From positions 11,560,316 to 11,624,315 of the forward strand of contig OW203768.1 in assembly GCA_934045905.1 (NCBI GenBank): a stretch of DNA of 64,000 bases, written 5' to 3'. How positions within the stretch are numbered: position 1 is the stretch's first letter; each line of letters opens with the position of its first letter. The notes under the pieces were generated by a model. It did not search any database. It saw only the letters and a list, made by a program, of their open reading frames with translations, and had not been told where the DNA came from. The position numbers were made by a program, and so were the translations under genes. The stretch comes from Leuctra nigra. Lineage: Eukaryota > Arthropoda > Insecta > Plecoptera > Leuctridae. Positions 22,089 to 34,155 of the stretch are shown here, one piece after another.

Positions 22089-22790
22089 AAACGTTCAATT
22101 TTTTATCTTTTTATTTACTTAAAAAATGTTTAACCTTCTTGTGTATATATTCAAAATGTTAATCCGAATACATTCAACGATTACATAGCTACTCTTTATA
22201 ATATTATACTCATTGGACTCTAGTAATGATTGTCAATGTACACGTTGTACGTAAAGTTGTGCAATAAAACAATTCGTGGTCATGCTAATCAACAGAATCT
22301 TGGTGGCTCAGTTACTAAACTAGAAACCACACAAAAAAGGCTCCATTACTGGGTGCATAAGGTTGTCACAGCTTTTAATTTATCCGAATTATTTAATTAT
22401 GTAAAATTCAGGTAATTTAGTAAATAGTAAAATTCAGTAAAGGCTCCATTACTAATATTCAGTGTATTACGTGTTTACAACTTTTCATTTGTCACACTTA
22501 TATATTATTTAAAATAGAGTTAATTTGTCAATATTGGTGGCTAAACAAGAAACAAGAACAACACGAAACAAGAAACCACACAAAAAGGCTCCATTACGTG
22601 CATCCATTACGTGATCACAACTTTAAGTTTCTAAAATAAATTTAATTATTTTAATTATGCAAATTTGTCGATCTTGATGGTTCAGATACGAAACAAGAAA
22701 CCACACAAAATGGCTCCATTACTAGGTTTATTAGGTGTTTACAACTTAGTAAAAATTATTTCATTATTTCAGATGTTGTAATCTGTCAAT

Positions 22791-24017
22791 CTTAGAAGCT
22801 CGGTTACAATAAACAAGAAACTACACTAAATGGTCCATGATAATTAATGGAAATCTGTGGGTATGAGAGATTTAAATTTCATTTCATCATCCAACAATGC
22901 TTACGTTAAAAAGTTAGAATAATAAAACGCTTTTAAATTGTCATGATTTATTTCCAAACTGTGAGTCAAAGTCTCATCAAGTGACATTGTTTAATGGAAA
23001 TAAATGAAACTGAAACTGATGTTCCTCCTAATCTGACACTAATAAAATAAACATTGGTTTTGATGCGAACGTTATATACGAAAGTGGTCTGGCTTGTTTA
23101 CATCGGCAATACAATAATATTCTTCAAGTATCTAGGCAATAGCACGAAGTTGTTTCCTGGTTTGAAAATATGAAAATATTATCTTCCACAGCAACATCAC
23201 AAAACAATATAATAATCACTAAATAAGATCAGTGGACTAATTAAAATGCAAGCTCGATAACTGTTTACAAGTACCTATAGAAGAAGACAACAATACTAAA
23301 TGGACATCGATCGTATTTGCCATGAACAAACAAATGTAAACATTAAGTTGACCTGACAGGGAGAGGCAGAGAGGTGGAGATGCCAGGTATAGGCCGGCCC
23401 ATGCTATCCGTGTACATATACATAGGCGAGTAAGGCGGGTAGCGTAAATTTCATCACCCGTCATACTCCTTCCCACCAGCACTATAAACACCAGGTGGCT
23501 CAGCTAGTTAATCTTAACTAAGTTCCTTTTAAGTTACATTGCCTTCCAAAAACCATCCGGATTTTATTTAAAATGTGTTGTAAACATCTGTAAGCCTGCA
23601 CGCTTTACCAATTGAGTTTATACTTCGAAACTTTGACATAAAAGAGTGAACATGGGAGAATTTAAAAATGAGGAAACGCATTTGCAATCATCTTTCGTGT
23701 ACCTTTCAGTTTACCTAGTGGCGACAAATACGCGTTTTACGAGATGAACGCACAAATTCCGGTTTACACCGGAACAATACACCTACAATTTACGTTATTC
23801 ACATGACTCAAAGCTGTGAACTTTTAACAAATTATAATTTGATATAACTCAAATTCAACCAAAAGAAATTGACCCTTTCGTTATACTAACTTCGGAACTA
23901 TTGAAATAAAAACAGAAAACTTTAGACAAGAAGTGACGTTGTTGGCGTTAACTGTAATGATAGGTAACACTTAATGATCAGTGAAAGCTGCTATAAACTT
24001 ATACCCCATATGACATG
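22791..24017. other. Intergenic stretch, no gene seen
   Basis: Only short frames. A phrase aataaatgaaactgaaactg near 23001 resembles a LINE 3' tail, but no reverse transcriptase remnant precedes it. Confidence 0.4.
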
Positions 24018-24741
24018 TTGTACAAAAACAAAAACTTGTAAAAAAACTGCCAAGCACCTTCCCACTTAAAACAATTGAGATCTAAAAGAAGGGCCAAACA
24101 ATAATATATTGTTTAAACATTTTCGCACTTAAAATTCGTGAAATCATTTCGCTCAGCTACTACCGCCAAGCACAACACTATAAACCTAACGTTGTGTCCA
24201 AATTTGAAGAATACAATCTAAGTGAACCATCATTGTAAACTTTAACAAATTATAAAAATTAAAAACGACTTAAAAAATAAATTTAAAATCGAAATTAAAA
24301 AAATTAAAAATAAAGCTTGGCGCATTGAATTTGCATCGACCATGTAGACTTCTTCTATCTTCTTCCTACTTTCTGTCTTTCTTCGGCTCCTTTATCGTCA
24401 TCTTCTTTCTTATGTTGCCTTCTTCTTGACACAATGCGCCTAGCTTTATTTTTAATTTTTTTAATTTCGATTTTAAATTTATTTTTTAAGTCGTTTTTAA
24501 TTTGTATAATTTGTTAAAGTTTACAATGATGGTTCACTTAGATTGTATTCTTCAAATTTGGACACAACGTTAGGTTTATAGTGTTGTGCTTGGCGGTAGT
24601 AGCTGAGCGAAATGATTTCACGAATTTTAAGTGCGAAAATGTTTAAACAATATATTATTGTTTGGCCCTTCTTTTAGATCTCAATTGTTTTAAGTGGGAA
24701 GGTGCTTGGCAGTTTTTTTACAAGTTTTTGTTTTTGTACAA
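24018..24741. mobile_element. Foldback element with 310-bp arms
   Basis: 24018-24327 and 24432-24741 are reverse complements over 310 bp. I see only two mismatches, one in aagcttggcgc and one in the attataaaaatt region. The loop is 104 bases and rich in CTTCT. From outside to inside, each arm carries GCCAAGCACC (about 24049), CGCCAAGCAC (about 24164) and, beside the loop, CTTGGCGCATTG. This order matches the arms at 14330-14592 and 32704-33982, so the three belong to one foldback family with different loops. No ORF. The transcript would fold into a very long hairpin. Confidence 0.9.
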
Positions 24742-24742
24742 T

Positions 24743-25007
24743 CTGTGTTTATGAAACAATCCTAGAACTAATACGTTGGTGTCACTCTTAAAATTAAACA
24801 TCCTGATCATAACTCAATTTATCTCCTAACTTTCTAAATTCACTCACTACAACTGGTGGCAGTTGTTGCACTTTTCAAACGTGACATAAAATAAATCTAG
24901 AACGTTGCCAAGTTTAACCTGTGGCCATGAAACAATCCCAACAATAATACATTTCTATCCTCTCTCTAAAAATCAACAGTCTGATCATAACTATATATCA
25001 TCTCTTG
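24743..25007. repeat. Degenerate direct repeat, about 176-bp period
   Basis: atgaaacaatcc at 24751 and 24927 is followed in both copies by aataata/ctaata, a ctc-rich segment and ctgatcataact. An older duplication next to the foldback element. Confidence 0.6.
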
Positions 25008-25837
25008 AGCTTTTGTAAAGTTTCGATCGGTCATAAAAGCGTGGTACTTTAGAACCACATGTTGTATCTCTCCAGACGTCTGGGCGTCGGAAAAAAACAA
25101 AACAAAACGAGCTCTCCGGCCGTCTCGCAATATATGTTGAACATGTTGTAACTCGCACAATAAGCTGCCTACACGGCTTGCGACGTTGCCAAGTTGCGGA
25201 GGCTGTAGTGGCGAACCTAGCGATGAGGTTAGTAAATCAGGATGAAAGTATCAGAGTGAAAGTATTTTATACTTGGGACGTGAAAGTTAAGAATTTGTTC
25301 AACACTGGAACTGTGAACTAGCGTGGAAGTTACCACACTTTATTTAATCTTGGTTGGGAAAGCGGCACCATATTTTAACACAAGTAAACACTTATTTTAA
25401 TTAGTTTTTTCCCGCATCCTTCGTGTAAAAGCGTTACCAGCGCTAGTGGTTTCTGTGCAATTCCGTGTGCTATTTGTTTCATTTGTATGGAAATGTCGAG
25501 GGAAACGTTCTTGAAAATAAATGCAATTGCATTACGAGTAATTGAACACACGATAAGTGAATACAACATACTTTTAAGTTTTAATTTATTATAATTGAAC
25601 ATGTTTATAAACATGTTTATAACTCTATCAACAAAATATACACCTAAATACTTGCTCTTATGTTATAAGGCACATCAGAAAGCGTTTTCGGTTCTGCTGT
25701 TCATTTCCAATGGAGCGTTAATATATATTAAAAGATCCTCGATTACCTTAGTTTATGCAGCGCGGCCAAAATAAATCCTAATAAAATTAAAAATAACCCT
25801 AAACACGTAAACCAAACTGATCAATAAGTCTATTATT
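25008..25837. other. Intergenic stretch, no gene seen
   Basis: No supported coding or RNA feature. The motif gttgccaagttgcgg near 25182 echoes the gccaag phrases of the foldback family. Confidence 0.4.
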
Positions 25838-26729
25838 GAGCGAGCGAAGCGAGCGTCTCCTTTTGGCTCTTTTGGCACGGACCTCTGTTTTTTTTTTTTT
25901 TTTTTTTTCTGTTACTGACGATATACAGGTCAGAGTTTTTCTTCGATCGAGCTGAAATTTTGCACACATGTACGTAACATTTCTGATTGTTGCAGACCCT
26001 AATTTTTTTGAAATCCATTGATTGGTTCAAATTTTAAAAAAAATAACTTTCGACTGGTTGTTTCGATCAAATTGAAATTTTGACAAGTCATTACCCCCAA
26101 CATTGTACCCAATCAAACAAAGTTTCAGCAAAATCCTCCCATTGGTTAAAATATAAAACCATCTTTCCTGTGTTTTTAGACATTTGAACTAGAACCGATT
26201 GAACGATCAACTTATAACTTCGCATGATGGTTGGGACCAACATTATCTGCATTTTTGACAATTTTCATACTAATCTGTGTTTAAATCCGAAAGTTATTGA
26301 TATTTTACGGACTTTTTGCGTGTTGGCTGTCAAATTCACGGCGACTTCGACTCTTCAGTTCAAGGCAAGGTAGTTAGAGCAGAAACTTTCAAACGCATAT
26401 GAAACTGATAATGACCGTTCAACAGTCGATCTGATATTGTGTAGATACACTTATATCATATGAGTGGTCTGAGGTATATTTTTTGAAGGAGATCCTGTGA
26501 TTTTTGAAAATTAACACGGAACCGTTCAATCATAAAGGTTCAATCGATCAACTTAAAGCTTTGCATGGTTATTTGGACCAATATTTTAGGAATTTTTTTA
26601 GATTTTTATACCAATCTGTGGCGAAATTTTAGAATTATTTCCTTTTAATTACATTTTCGATAGACCGGTTCGAGAAGTTGCGCGTATCCGTGCTCGCTCA
26701 TCAACGCGTTACTCAGAGCGTTTTCCTAG
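25838..26729 (+). mobile_element. CTAG-ended dispersed element, copy B
   Basis: The best-defined copy. It starts GAGCGAGCGAAGCGAGCG then tctcc, followed by a run of T (about 25887-25907). It ends gtgctcgctcatcaacgcg, ttactcagagcg, ttttcctag. Inside, degenerate modules of the type gatcgagctgaaattttgca recur at about 25946, 26062, 26205 and 26550. No ORF. Confidence 0.8.
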
Positions 26730-26738
26730 TTTAACCAC

Positions 26739-27152
26739 GTACACTTGGCACAACTATAATCTGATTGACTGAAAAATGTTAGATCGCACCATCAGAAGAG
26801 AGTCCAAGCAATCTCCTTGTCTCAATCTAGTAGGTGATCTCACATTTCAATGATAATAACAAGCTTTGATTGGTTAAGGGACATGACCAGCAGTCATTCA
26901 ACTTTGTTCGTCGATCAATTTTTGTTGTGCCGAATGTACACTCGGCCAAACAAAACTTGAACGTTGACCAAATTTGAATGACTGCTGGTCATGTCCCTTA
27001 ACCAATCAAAGCTTGTTATTATCATTGAAATGTGAGGTCACCTGCTAGAGTGAGACAATGAGATCGCTTGGACTGACTTCGGATGGTGCGATCTTACATT
27101 TATCAGCCTATCAGATTTATTGAACGTTCAAGTTTTGTTTGGCCAAGTGTAC
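26739..27152. mobile_element. Foldback/MITE with 61-bp perfect core arms
   Basis: The outer ends are GTACACTTGGC (26739) and GCCAAGTGTAC (ending 27152). 26841-26901 and 26974-27034 are perfect reverse complements (61 bp), and weaker pairing extends outwards. The spacer holds a third copy of the outer end in left-end orientation (26936-26966), while the true left end is altered after 11 bases. This suggests rearrangement or nesting of two units. It lies nine bases after copy B. Confidence 0.8.
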
Positions 27153-27295
27153 ATCAGAAAGCAGGGCAATTATTTCAACTTATCAATATCATACATACAA
27201 TTAGCACGTTCTTTAGTCTTTTTCTTTGAAGCCAAAGCTCCTTTCAAATTGAATGAGTTTGATTCTTGTTATTGTCACATTTCACATTGATGATG

Positions 27296-27520
27296 ATCTA
27301 GTGGAGCAGTCGCTCCACGCCAGCCAAGTCGTACGGCGCGCCCACACTCTCATATAAAGGCTGGAGCAAACCCACTTTTACTGTAAGCATCAAAGTGGCA
27401 TTTTCGGCCTACTGGATCTTAAATTTGGGAAATCTCACATTGTTGCGAAATATCTTAATTTCGAGCTATGGCCCACTCTACAACATATACCAAATTTGGG
27501 GACATTCTATATACTCGTAC
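27296..27520 (+). mobile_element. Composite element fragment Z
   Basis: The hairpin GTGGAGCAGTCGCTCCAC (27301-27318, one unpaired base) is preceded by atct. Then come cgccagccaagtcgtacgg, a TATA-like catataaagg (about 27352) and ggcattttcggcctactgg, all matching the start of Y. The match ends near 27520. Confidence 0.8.
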
Positions 27521-30500
27521 ACTACCTGTGTGTGAGTGACATGATATATAACTACATTGTAAATAATAAGTAATTAATATCGGTTTTTGCTATCAAGAAC
27601 AATGTTTATTGATCATGAAGTCGACTTAATGTCAAAACCCCCGCAGCGTTATGTTTCGCTCCTCGTCCTGACAAACAACAAATGTAAGTATTTACTTTCC
27701 ATGCATACGTAATGTGAAATCAAAGCGATTGTGATTGGAACAGGAGTCATAAAGGTGATTCCAATTGTTGTGGAACAATCATTTGAGAGACAATCGTTCT
27801 GTACATCATTCAGTGACAACTGGCAACATTGCCAATCACTGCATTTCCATTCAAATAGGACGCAATCACTGTGTTTCAGTTGCCACTCGACTGGATGGGT
27901 TTAGAGGCGGGAGGACGATTGCCTTTGATTGAATCAATACATCTGAACGGATTTTTAGTCCTCAAATATCTGATTAGTGTAAACATAAGCTTTTGACCTT
28001 TAAGAGGAAAGCGATATAAAACTGTGACGTGTTTTATCAATAATGGTGTTTAACATTGCATTGTTCAGGGTCCAGGCTAATTCAGGGTGCAAGAACCGGT
28101 CAAATCTAATAAACTGGATCTGAGACATTCAAAGTCAAAGTTGGTCGACCGTTTGAATCACATTTGAAAAACAATGACGCTTCAAATAAATAAACCGCTC
28201 TACAGACATCAGGAGATCATGCGCGTAGGCGACATGTAACGGTCAAGTCGATTTACCTCATTCATGCTCCCGACCCCTATGATTATGAAGATCAGTTGGT
28301 GACGATGAAGCATGGAAAAGGATGCAAGGAGGAAGTCTTGGTTGTGAAACTTTCCGATCATATACAACTGCCTACGTCACTCGCCAGTACCTAATAGTGC
28401 AGGAAACCTAGGAGTCATAAGTGCATGACTTATAACACTGCATCTGACGTCACAACCACATATTTCACTCCGGTTTCAATGAGTCTAGAAGTGGTCTCCT
28501 CTCGAGATTGCGAATGAAAATAATGAATTTGTGGCGTGAAAAGTCTGAAGACGGAATAAAAGAATGTAATATGTGACAAATATCCTACCCAATTGGCTTG
28601 AAACGTGGTCACGTGTTCTAGCCCCGAGTATTTTCCACTCTTCACATTCCCTCATTTCTGTTTTAATATTCATTTTCAAAGTATACAAATTGAATAATTA
28701 TTGGATATTCACTAGCAATAAGCTTCAATTGCAATTTTCATTCTTCGCTTTTTTAAATGCTTCGATGCAAACATCAAAATCCTCCTTCATTATCAATTTG
28801 ATTAATATCCGTTGAAGCTAAAAGTAATCACCAGTTACTATTTTTGTTGTCTATTTCTAAATTTGCTTCGAAGTGCAATATTGCATCACATCATTTTTAA
28901 TTACGTTCTCCAGAAACGTCCGTTATAACGAGTAATATGTAATCTCCGAGGAAATGTAAATTACAATAATGAAATAACGTCTTGGAAACGTTGATCCGGA
29001 GCTATCTTGATTGAAAACTGCATAATTTTTCATTAGTTCTGAGCTTGCAATATAATCCCGGTCTGTAATGGAATTGCTACTCGAGTCATCTGCGGTAGAC
29101 ACGGCCATCAAGAGTCGCTTAGATTCATCCGAGAGATTGTAATTGTATTATCTTTTATGTTCCACTTTCTGGATGGTCTTAAGGTGGCTGCATATCACGT
29201 GACTTTTCAACCAAAAAGCTACACATTTTCATTTGGAAGGGTTTAGTTTAGCAAATACTTCTCACTCATCAGATAAGTTAGGACACATCTGTTGGAACAA
29301 ATCTACGCAGAAAAGAACTGCGAAAATAACTTATTAGATTAATTTACTTCCTTGCACCTAAATATTCTCAAATCAAGACCTGAAGTTTAAGGAAATCCTA
29401 TGAGTTGCCAAGAACAGCAAACTTTAATCTAATAAAAGGGCACATATGCATCACAAACCTGACACAATTTTGCCAACAAAACATGCGCTCTTTCTTCATC
29501 TTTCCAACGAAATGTTGAGATATTAATTATATCCACTATTATGAATGTAATGTTTAAACGAACAGCACTTGGTTTTGACAGTCTTCACACGCGTACGTAT
29601 ACACGATATTTGTGTTGTTTTTATTATAAAACCACTGCAAAATTAAATAATATTGACTGCAAATATTGATAAGCTCCAGTATGCAGTGAATTTCCTTCAT
29701 AAATCACCTTGGATTACTCAACATGAACGATGTAAGGTATGTACTCATAGGTAACTATTTCTTTTGATCGGATGTAGAGAAATAAAGTCACGTGATATGT
29801 ATTGGCCTTAAAGACTTGTACTAGAGACATAGGAAATTGCATTTTACAAGACATTGAGGTTAAGAGCTTTGTTTTTGTTTACCATTCAGTTTTTAATTAA
29901 ATGCTTAACTTGAATTAGTTTTAAGGTATTTGATTAACGAGTATAAAATAAGTTTTCTCATTTGTGTGTACTTGATGAAGTGATTTTCTTTAAAATTTGC
30001 AAATATTGGGGACATTTAAATTTTCAAATACTTAAAATTTGAAACGTAAAATCGAGATTTTTTGTGGACACATTCTAAATAAGATTCCATATCATATTAA
30101 AAACAATATGGACAACTGTCGTGCATTCCTGATTTGAGTATGAATTGCTCCAGATTGAACCACATTCTACTTCGAGGTAACATTTACTTCAGAGAAGCTC
30201 ACTTTCAACTAGTATTTACGCTATATTTTCCATAGATCTGAATCAGTATATTTCATAATAACGCTCTCAGCATACCGTTAATTGATCCTTTTCATAAAAA
30301 TATAAAACATTTCGCTTAGTGCCAGTTTCATATATCAAATTTGTAAAACCCAAAGTAATGTATTCACTATATTATGTGCTAATTGTTGCATTATACATTT
30401 AATTATGACTGACAGTAACATATTTGTCAAAATGTAGTAGACATTGAATTGAATGAAAACGTTATAAAGACGAATGAATTCAATTACAAATATGTCAAAT

Positions 30501-31079
30501 CTAAATCACCTTCATTTATTCACTAATTAGAATCATCACACATCTCCCAGAAGTCGTAACAAATGATGTACCTGCAATAAGATGACTTATAACTACGATT
30601 TATCCTGTACTCTCGGTTCACTCCCAGCTGACAAGAGCAGAGATGTGTTGAACGAGTCGAGACAGATGTTGTACAAAGCGGGTGGATTTTCACTTCGCTT
30701 GACACTAGAAGCCGAGATTGTCTGACGAAGGTGGAGGCCGATGTGCTTGACAGCTCACTGGAGTGGAGCTCGAACTAAAGTTTAAACAGTACTCGATTCA
30801 TTCGACATGTCGGTAGCTTGTAATCGACGATCGTGCCCATGTCATTCAGATGCTTTGAAATCTTCTAAATACACTCTTATTTGTGATTTTGTCTTATTTT
30901 AAGTAAACATTGGAAAATGCAGTACACGAATCGAGATTAATTTTTGGAGTATGTATATTCAAAGCTCGTATAAATTTCTTTTGTTTTGTCAGCAATACAA
31001 AACGTTGAAGTTTTTTTCCCGAGGACGGACATTATTTGGCACGTTGAAGGGTCAGAGTAACTTAATCCTAGTGTTTTGA
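27521..31079. other. Long intergenic stretch, no gene supported
   Basis: About 3.5 kb with only short frames. 28574-28624 has tRNA-promoter-like pieces (aattggcttgaaacgtgg, gtgttctagccccg) that could be a decayed SINE head, too weak to call. No conserved domain, RNA gene or repeat was recognised elsewhere. Confidence 0.4.
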
Positions 31080-31138
31080 AATGTGAGTGATTCCTCTTTA
31101 TATTAAAGATTTCTCCGGAGCCTATACAATTTCCCAAG
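31080..31138 (-). repeat. Dispersed repeat, copy 1
   Basis: In reverse complement, ggctccggagaaatctttaa then tataaagaggaatcactcac, nearly identical to 36074-36122 on the plus strand. About 60 bp is shared. The family is unknown. Confidence 0.65.
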
Positions 31139-31717
31139 TAAAACTATCTAATATCGTCATAAAAAGCACATCATTACAGTTGTTCTGAAGGTCAAGAAAC
31201 TGAAGGTCCGTGGTCTGTGGTCAAGATTTTGGTCACAAATGAGGCTGTCACATGCAATCTATGATTAAGCTTGGGTACAAGATACATCTTTTAAGATCAA
31301 CGCCGATCTTTAAAGATGACGACTTAATATCAAATCGGTTGATGCGAATTTCAAGACTTTGGCTTCTTGAATGTGGTATTCGGTTGTAATTTTAAAGTGA
31401 AATGAAAAATACAATTAGTAAATTTGTACGTTTAAATATTTCCTAAATCTGTACTTATATAGAGTTTGTGCACCATAGATGTGCTACACAATTATTTTCA
31501 AATTAATGTTGTGGTCCTATTTAATTCCAAATAGAGACCAAAAACAGAAATGTAATTTTCGTCTCTTTGTTGAACTAAAATAACAGCTGTCAATACAATT
31601 AATTAATGGACGCTCCACATTCGCAAAACATACATTTCAAGTACTACTCAATTTGATTATCTTTATAACAATATCACAGAATGGAATATCTGTAGAATAT
31701 CTCCACGAATTCCAAGC

Positions 31718-31830
31718 TTTCCGCGTCACACAAAGTATCCTCCATTACAAGAACAATGTTTCTGGAATTAAAACTGGAATTTCCGCGTCACACAAAGTAT
31801 CCTCCATTACAAGAACAATGTTTCTGGAAT
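31718..31830. repeat. 62-bp direct duplication
   Basis: tttccgcgtcacacaaagta, tcctccattacaagaac and aatgtttctggaat occur at 31718 and again at 31780 without change over about 51 bases. It looks recent. Confidence 0.9.
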
Positions 31831-32703
31831 CACGTTAAAGAGTCCCTTTTCATAGAATGCCCATTAGAGTTGAATTAAAACTCTCGCTTTGTCCTTTTAT
31901 TAGCGACATTCCTGCACCATTCAACGTGATACTGGACCTAATCCCAAACGCTTTGAATTCGAAAAGCTCCACCAAAGTCACATATCATGAGTTGATGAAA
32001 ACATTTCAAACTGCATCACTCCTTAAAGTCTGAATGATGCATGAATCATTTAATAGGGTAAACTAGATGAGAGGGCTTAACGTCAGCTCTAAAGACTCTA
32101 AGCTAAGCTTTATTTAATAAATGAGAGCTTAAAGCTTTGTGCTCAAGGAGAGTTCTACCTTAGAATATAATTAAAAAGTTATTTTATCCTTTTAGTAAAA
32201 TCTATGTTTACTTTTTGCCTTCTTAAGTAATATTTGAAAGTACAATCGAGCGTATGTAAAATATATGGCAATAAAAAAAATGGCGCAGAACAGTGCAAAG
32301 TGAATCACCAATATAACACAACTATAATATGTATATAATTTGATAAAGTTATATTTCGTAGCAAAATCAGATATAAAATATAACAATACATTTTGACACT
32401 AATTTCTTTGTGAAGTGATCCATCGGCGCAATATTATGTGCAAGTTAGTAGCGTTTACTTTTACTTTCTGTCCTAGGTCAATCATATCTGTCTACACAGC
32501 ATTATAGACATGCATGAAAAGATTCGCTTATCAATGCTTTATTACGAGAGCTTTCTAGTTTTATGATTAAGTTGGTAACAAGATGGTTAATAGCCTTATC
32601 ATCAAACTAATTATTATCCAATCTGATATAAAGTACACATATATTTTATCACGCAATCATAAACATGTATAATGCAGGCGATTGAATAATCAAGTATTTA
32701 TTA
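31831..32703. other. Intergenic stretch with a decayed element end
   Basis: At about 32520-32560, gattcgcttatcaatgcttt, attacgagagc and tttctag resemble the 3' end of the CTAG-ended family with several changes. Nothing else was supported. Confidence 0.4.
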
Positions 32704-32901
32704 CCAGAAAAAAACACTCCGTGTAAAAAAGGCAGCCAAGTCTCTTTACTTTAAAAAAATTCAACACCGAAAAGGAGTGATATCAAAAAAGGAGCCAAGT
32801 CAATGACATTTCCAAATATTTAATCGTATCTTTGAAATAAAAGTATAAACACCGAGAAATACTTTACAAAAGGACTTGGCGCATCGTTTTTTTAAAGACA
32901 T
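32704..32901. repeat. Left arm of 198-bp inverted repeat (Y)
   Basis: Reverse complement of 33785-33982 over 198 bp with no mismatch noticed. It carries cactccgtgt, then ggcagccaagtc, ggagccaagtc and, at the inner edge, ggacttggcgcatcg. Confidence 0.95.
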
Positions 32902-33182
32902 CATTCTATCCTAAAAGTGGAAAGAAATTTACAAGTAGGTACATTTTCCTCTTTCTATTAGAGCCAGAATCTATGAATCAAGCTACTTTTAGTAATGACT
33001 ATTTTATAGTTTTGTCAATGGCGATAGAAGCATGATTTTATGCTGTAATATATAAGTAATATAAGGGTGAAAGAATTACATAACAATTGGAAGTGGTGAG
33101 AATGTAGGTTTCTTTGGAAAACTTCCATGGAGTCAGGAGTCAGGATCCTCATCAGTGTGTTGTGTCTAATGTCCGCCCGTCC

Positions 33183-33254
33183 GATCGGGTAGCTCAGTTG
33201 GTAGAGCTCTCGCCCGGCAAGTGAGAGGTCCCAAGTTCGTGCCCCGGTTCGGTC
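33183..33254 (+). pseudogene. tRNA-Ala(GGC)-like sequence in foldback loop
   Basis: A 72-base cloverleaf can be drawn. The acceptor GATCGGG pairs with TTCGGTC using wobble pairs. The D arm is GCTC/GAGC. The anticodon arm is CTCGC/GTGAG with loop CCGGCAA, anticodon GGC at 33216-33218. The T loop is TTCGTGC. Two defects argue against a working gene: base 33 is C instead of T, and the T stem (CCAAG/CCCGG) has two mismatches. It is probably a SINE head or decayed tRNA gene carried inside element Y. Confidence 0.6.
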
Positions 33255-33784
33255 GGATATTTTTCACAACACACATCCCTTCATATCAATTGGAAGTGGG
33301 CTCATACATATTCTTGCAGTACTGTTAATATGGCGATATTAGACTGGTATCTTTTCATAATTTGATCTTGACTGAAGGAAATCATGAAACGTTGTCAAAT
33401 AATTACTAACTAATGGAACACAATTATATATTTTTGAAGTGTCAAGTGTATAAAGTTAAATTTTTTAATAGAAATTCAATATGACTGTCTTCTTTGTGAA
33501 ATGTATTTTTATAAAATGTGTATTAATAGAAATTGTTACATGATGTGAAGGTATAACGCATGATGAGACTTAATTATATTCACCACGAAACAATATTACG
33601 AAGATAACTATTGTGTATATTTATAGAAAGCATAGACAACAAGTTTCATAGCGTATATATTCATATAGAAAATATTTTACAGAAGGTATGTATAATATGT
33701 ACCTAATTGAAAGATGTTTCCCTATTATTCTAAACATTCAAAATGACGGTTGTATATAAATGGCACATGCTTATGAATAGAAAA

Positions 33785-33982
33785 ATGTCTTTAAAAAAAC
33801 GATGCGCCAAGTCCTTTTGTAAAGTATTTCTCGGTGTTTATACTTTTATTTCAAAGATACGATTAAATATTTGGAAATGTCATTGACTTGGCTCCTTTTT
33901 TGATATCACTCCTTTTCGGTGTTGAATTTTTTTAAAGTAAAGAGACTTGGCTGCCTTTTTTACACGGAGTGTTTTTTTCTGG
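33785..33982. repeat. Right arm of 198-bp inverted repeat (Y)
   Basis: Partner of 32704-32901. It begins atgtctttaaaaaaacgatg, then cgccaagtcc, and ends ggagtgtttttttctgg. The same outer edge joins the same internal sequence in copy X at about 14270, which shows that the arm is an integral part of the element. Confidence 0.95.
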
Positions 33983-34155
33983 GATATCACTTCTTTTGTT
34001 AGTTTATTCATACAGCTTGTAGCACAGCTTGTGTCCGTGCAAGAACTTATTTCTTTAAAAAAATACGCCTATGCCGATTTGGATACTTAGAAAAGTTGCG
34101 TTTGGTATATAAGATTAAAATAATTATCCAAGAAGAATAGCTTTAAGTTTCGTTA

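Larger units (their letters stand above)
20909..22790 (+). repeat. 942-bp tandem duplication
   Basis: Copy 1 begins near 20909 and copy 2 near 21847. The marker gatgctgtgaagatcatcaa is at 20922 and at 21864, a period of 942 bp, and long stretches are identical. Each copy holds a tRNA-like sequence, then AT-rich sequence with repeated smaller phrases (ccacacaaaaaggctccatt occurs several times at irregular spacing). Copy 2 continues to about 22740-22790, where the pattern fades. No coding function was recognised. Confidence 0.9.

Noticed and set aside
28574..28624. tRNA-derived SINE head
   Set aside because: Only weak A-box and B-box resemblance, and no second copy was found in the window.
33183..33254. 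Functional tRNA-Ala gene
   Set aside because: Base 33 is C and the T stem has two mismatches. It is better called a tRNA-like pseudogene or SINE head.
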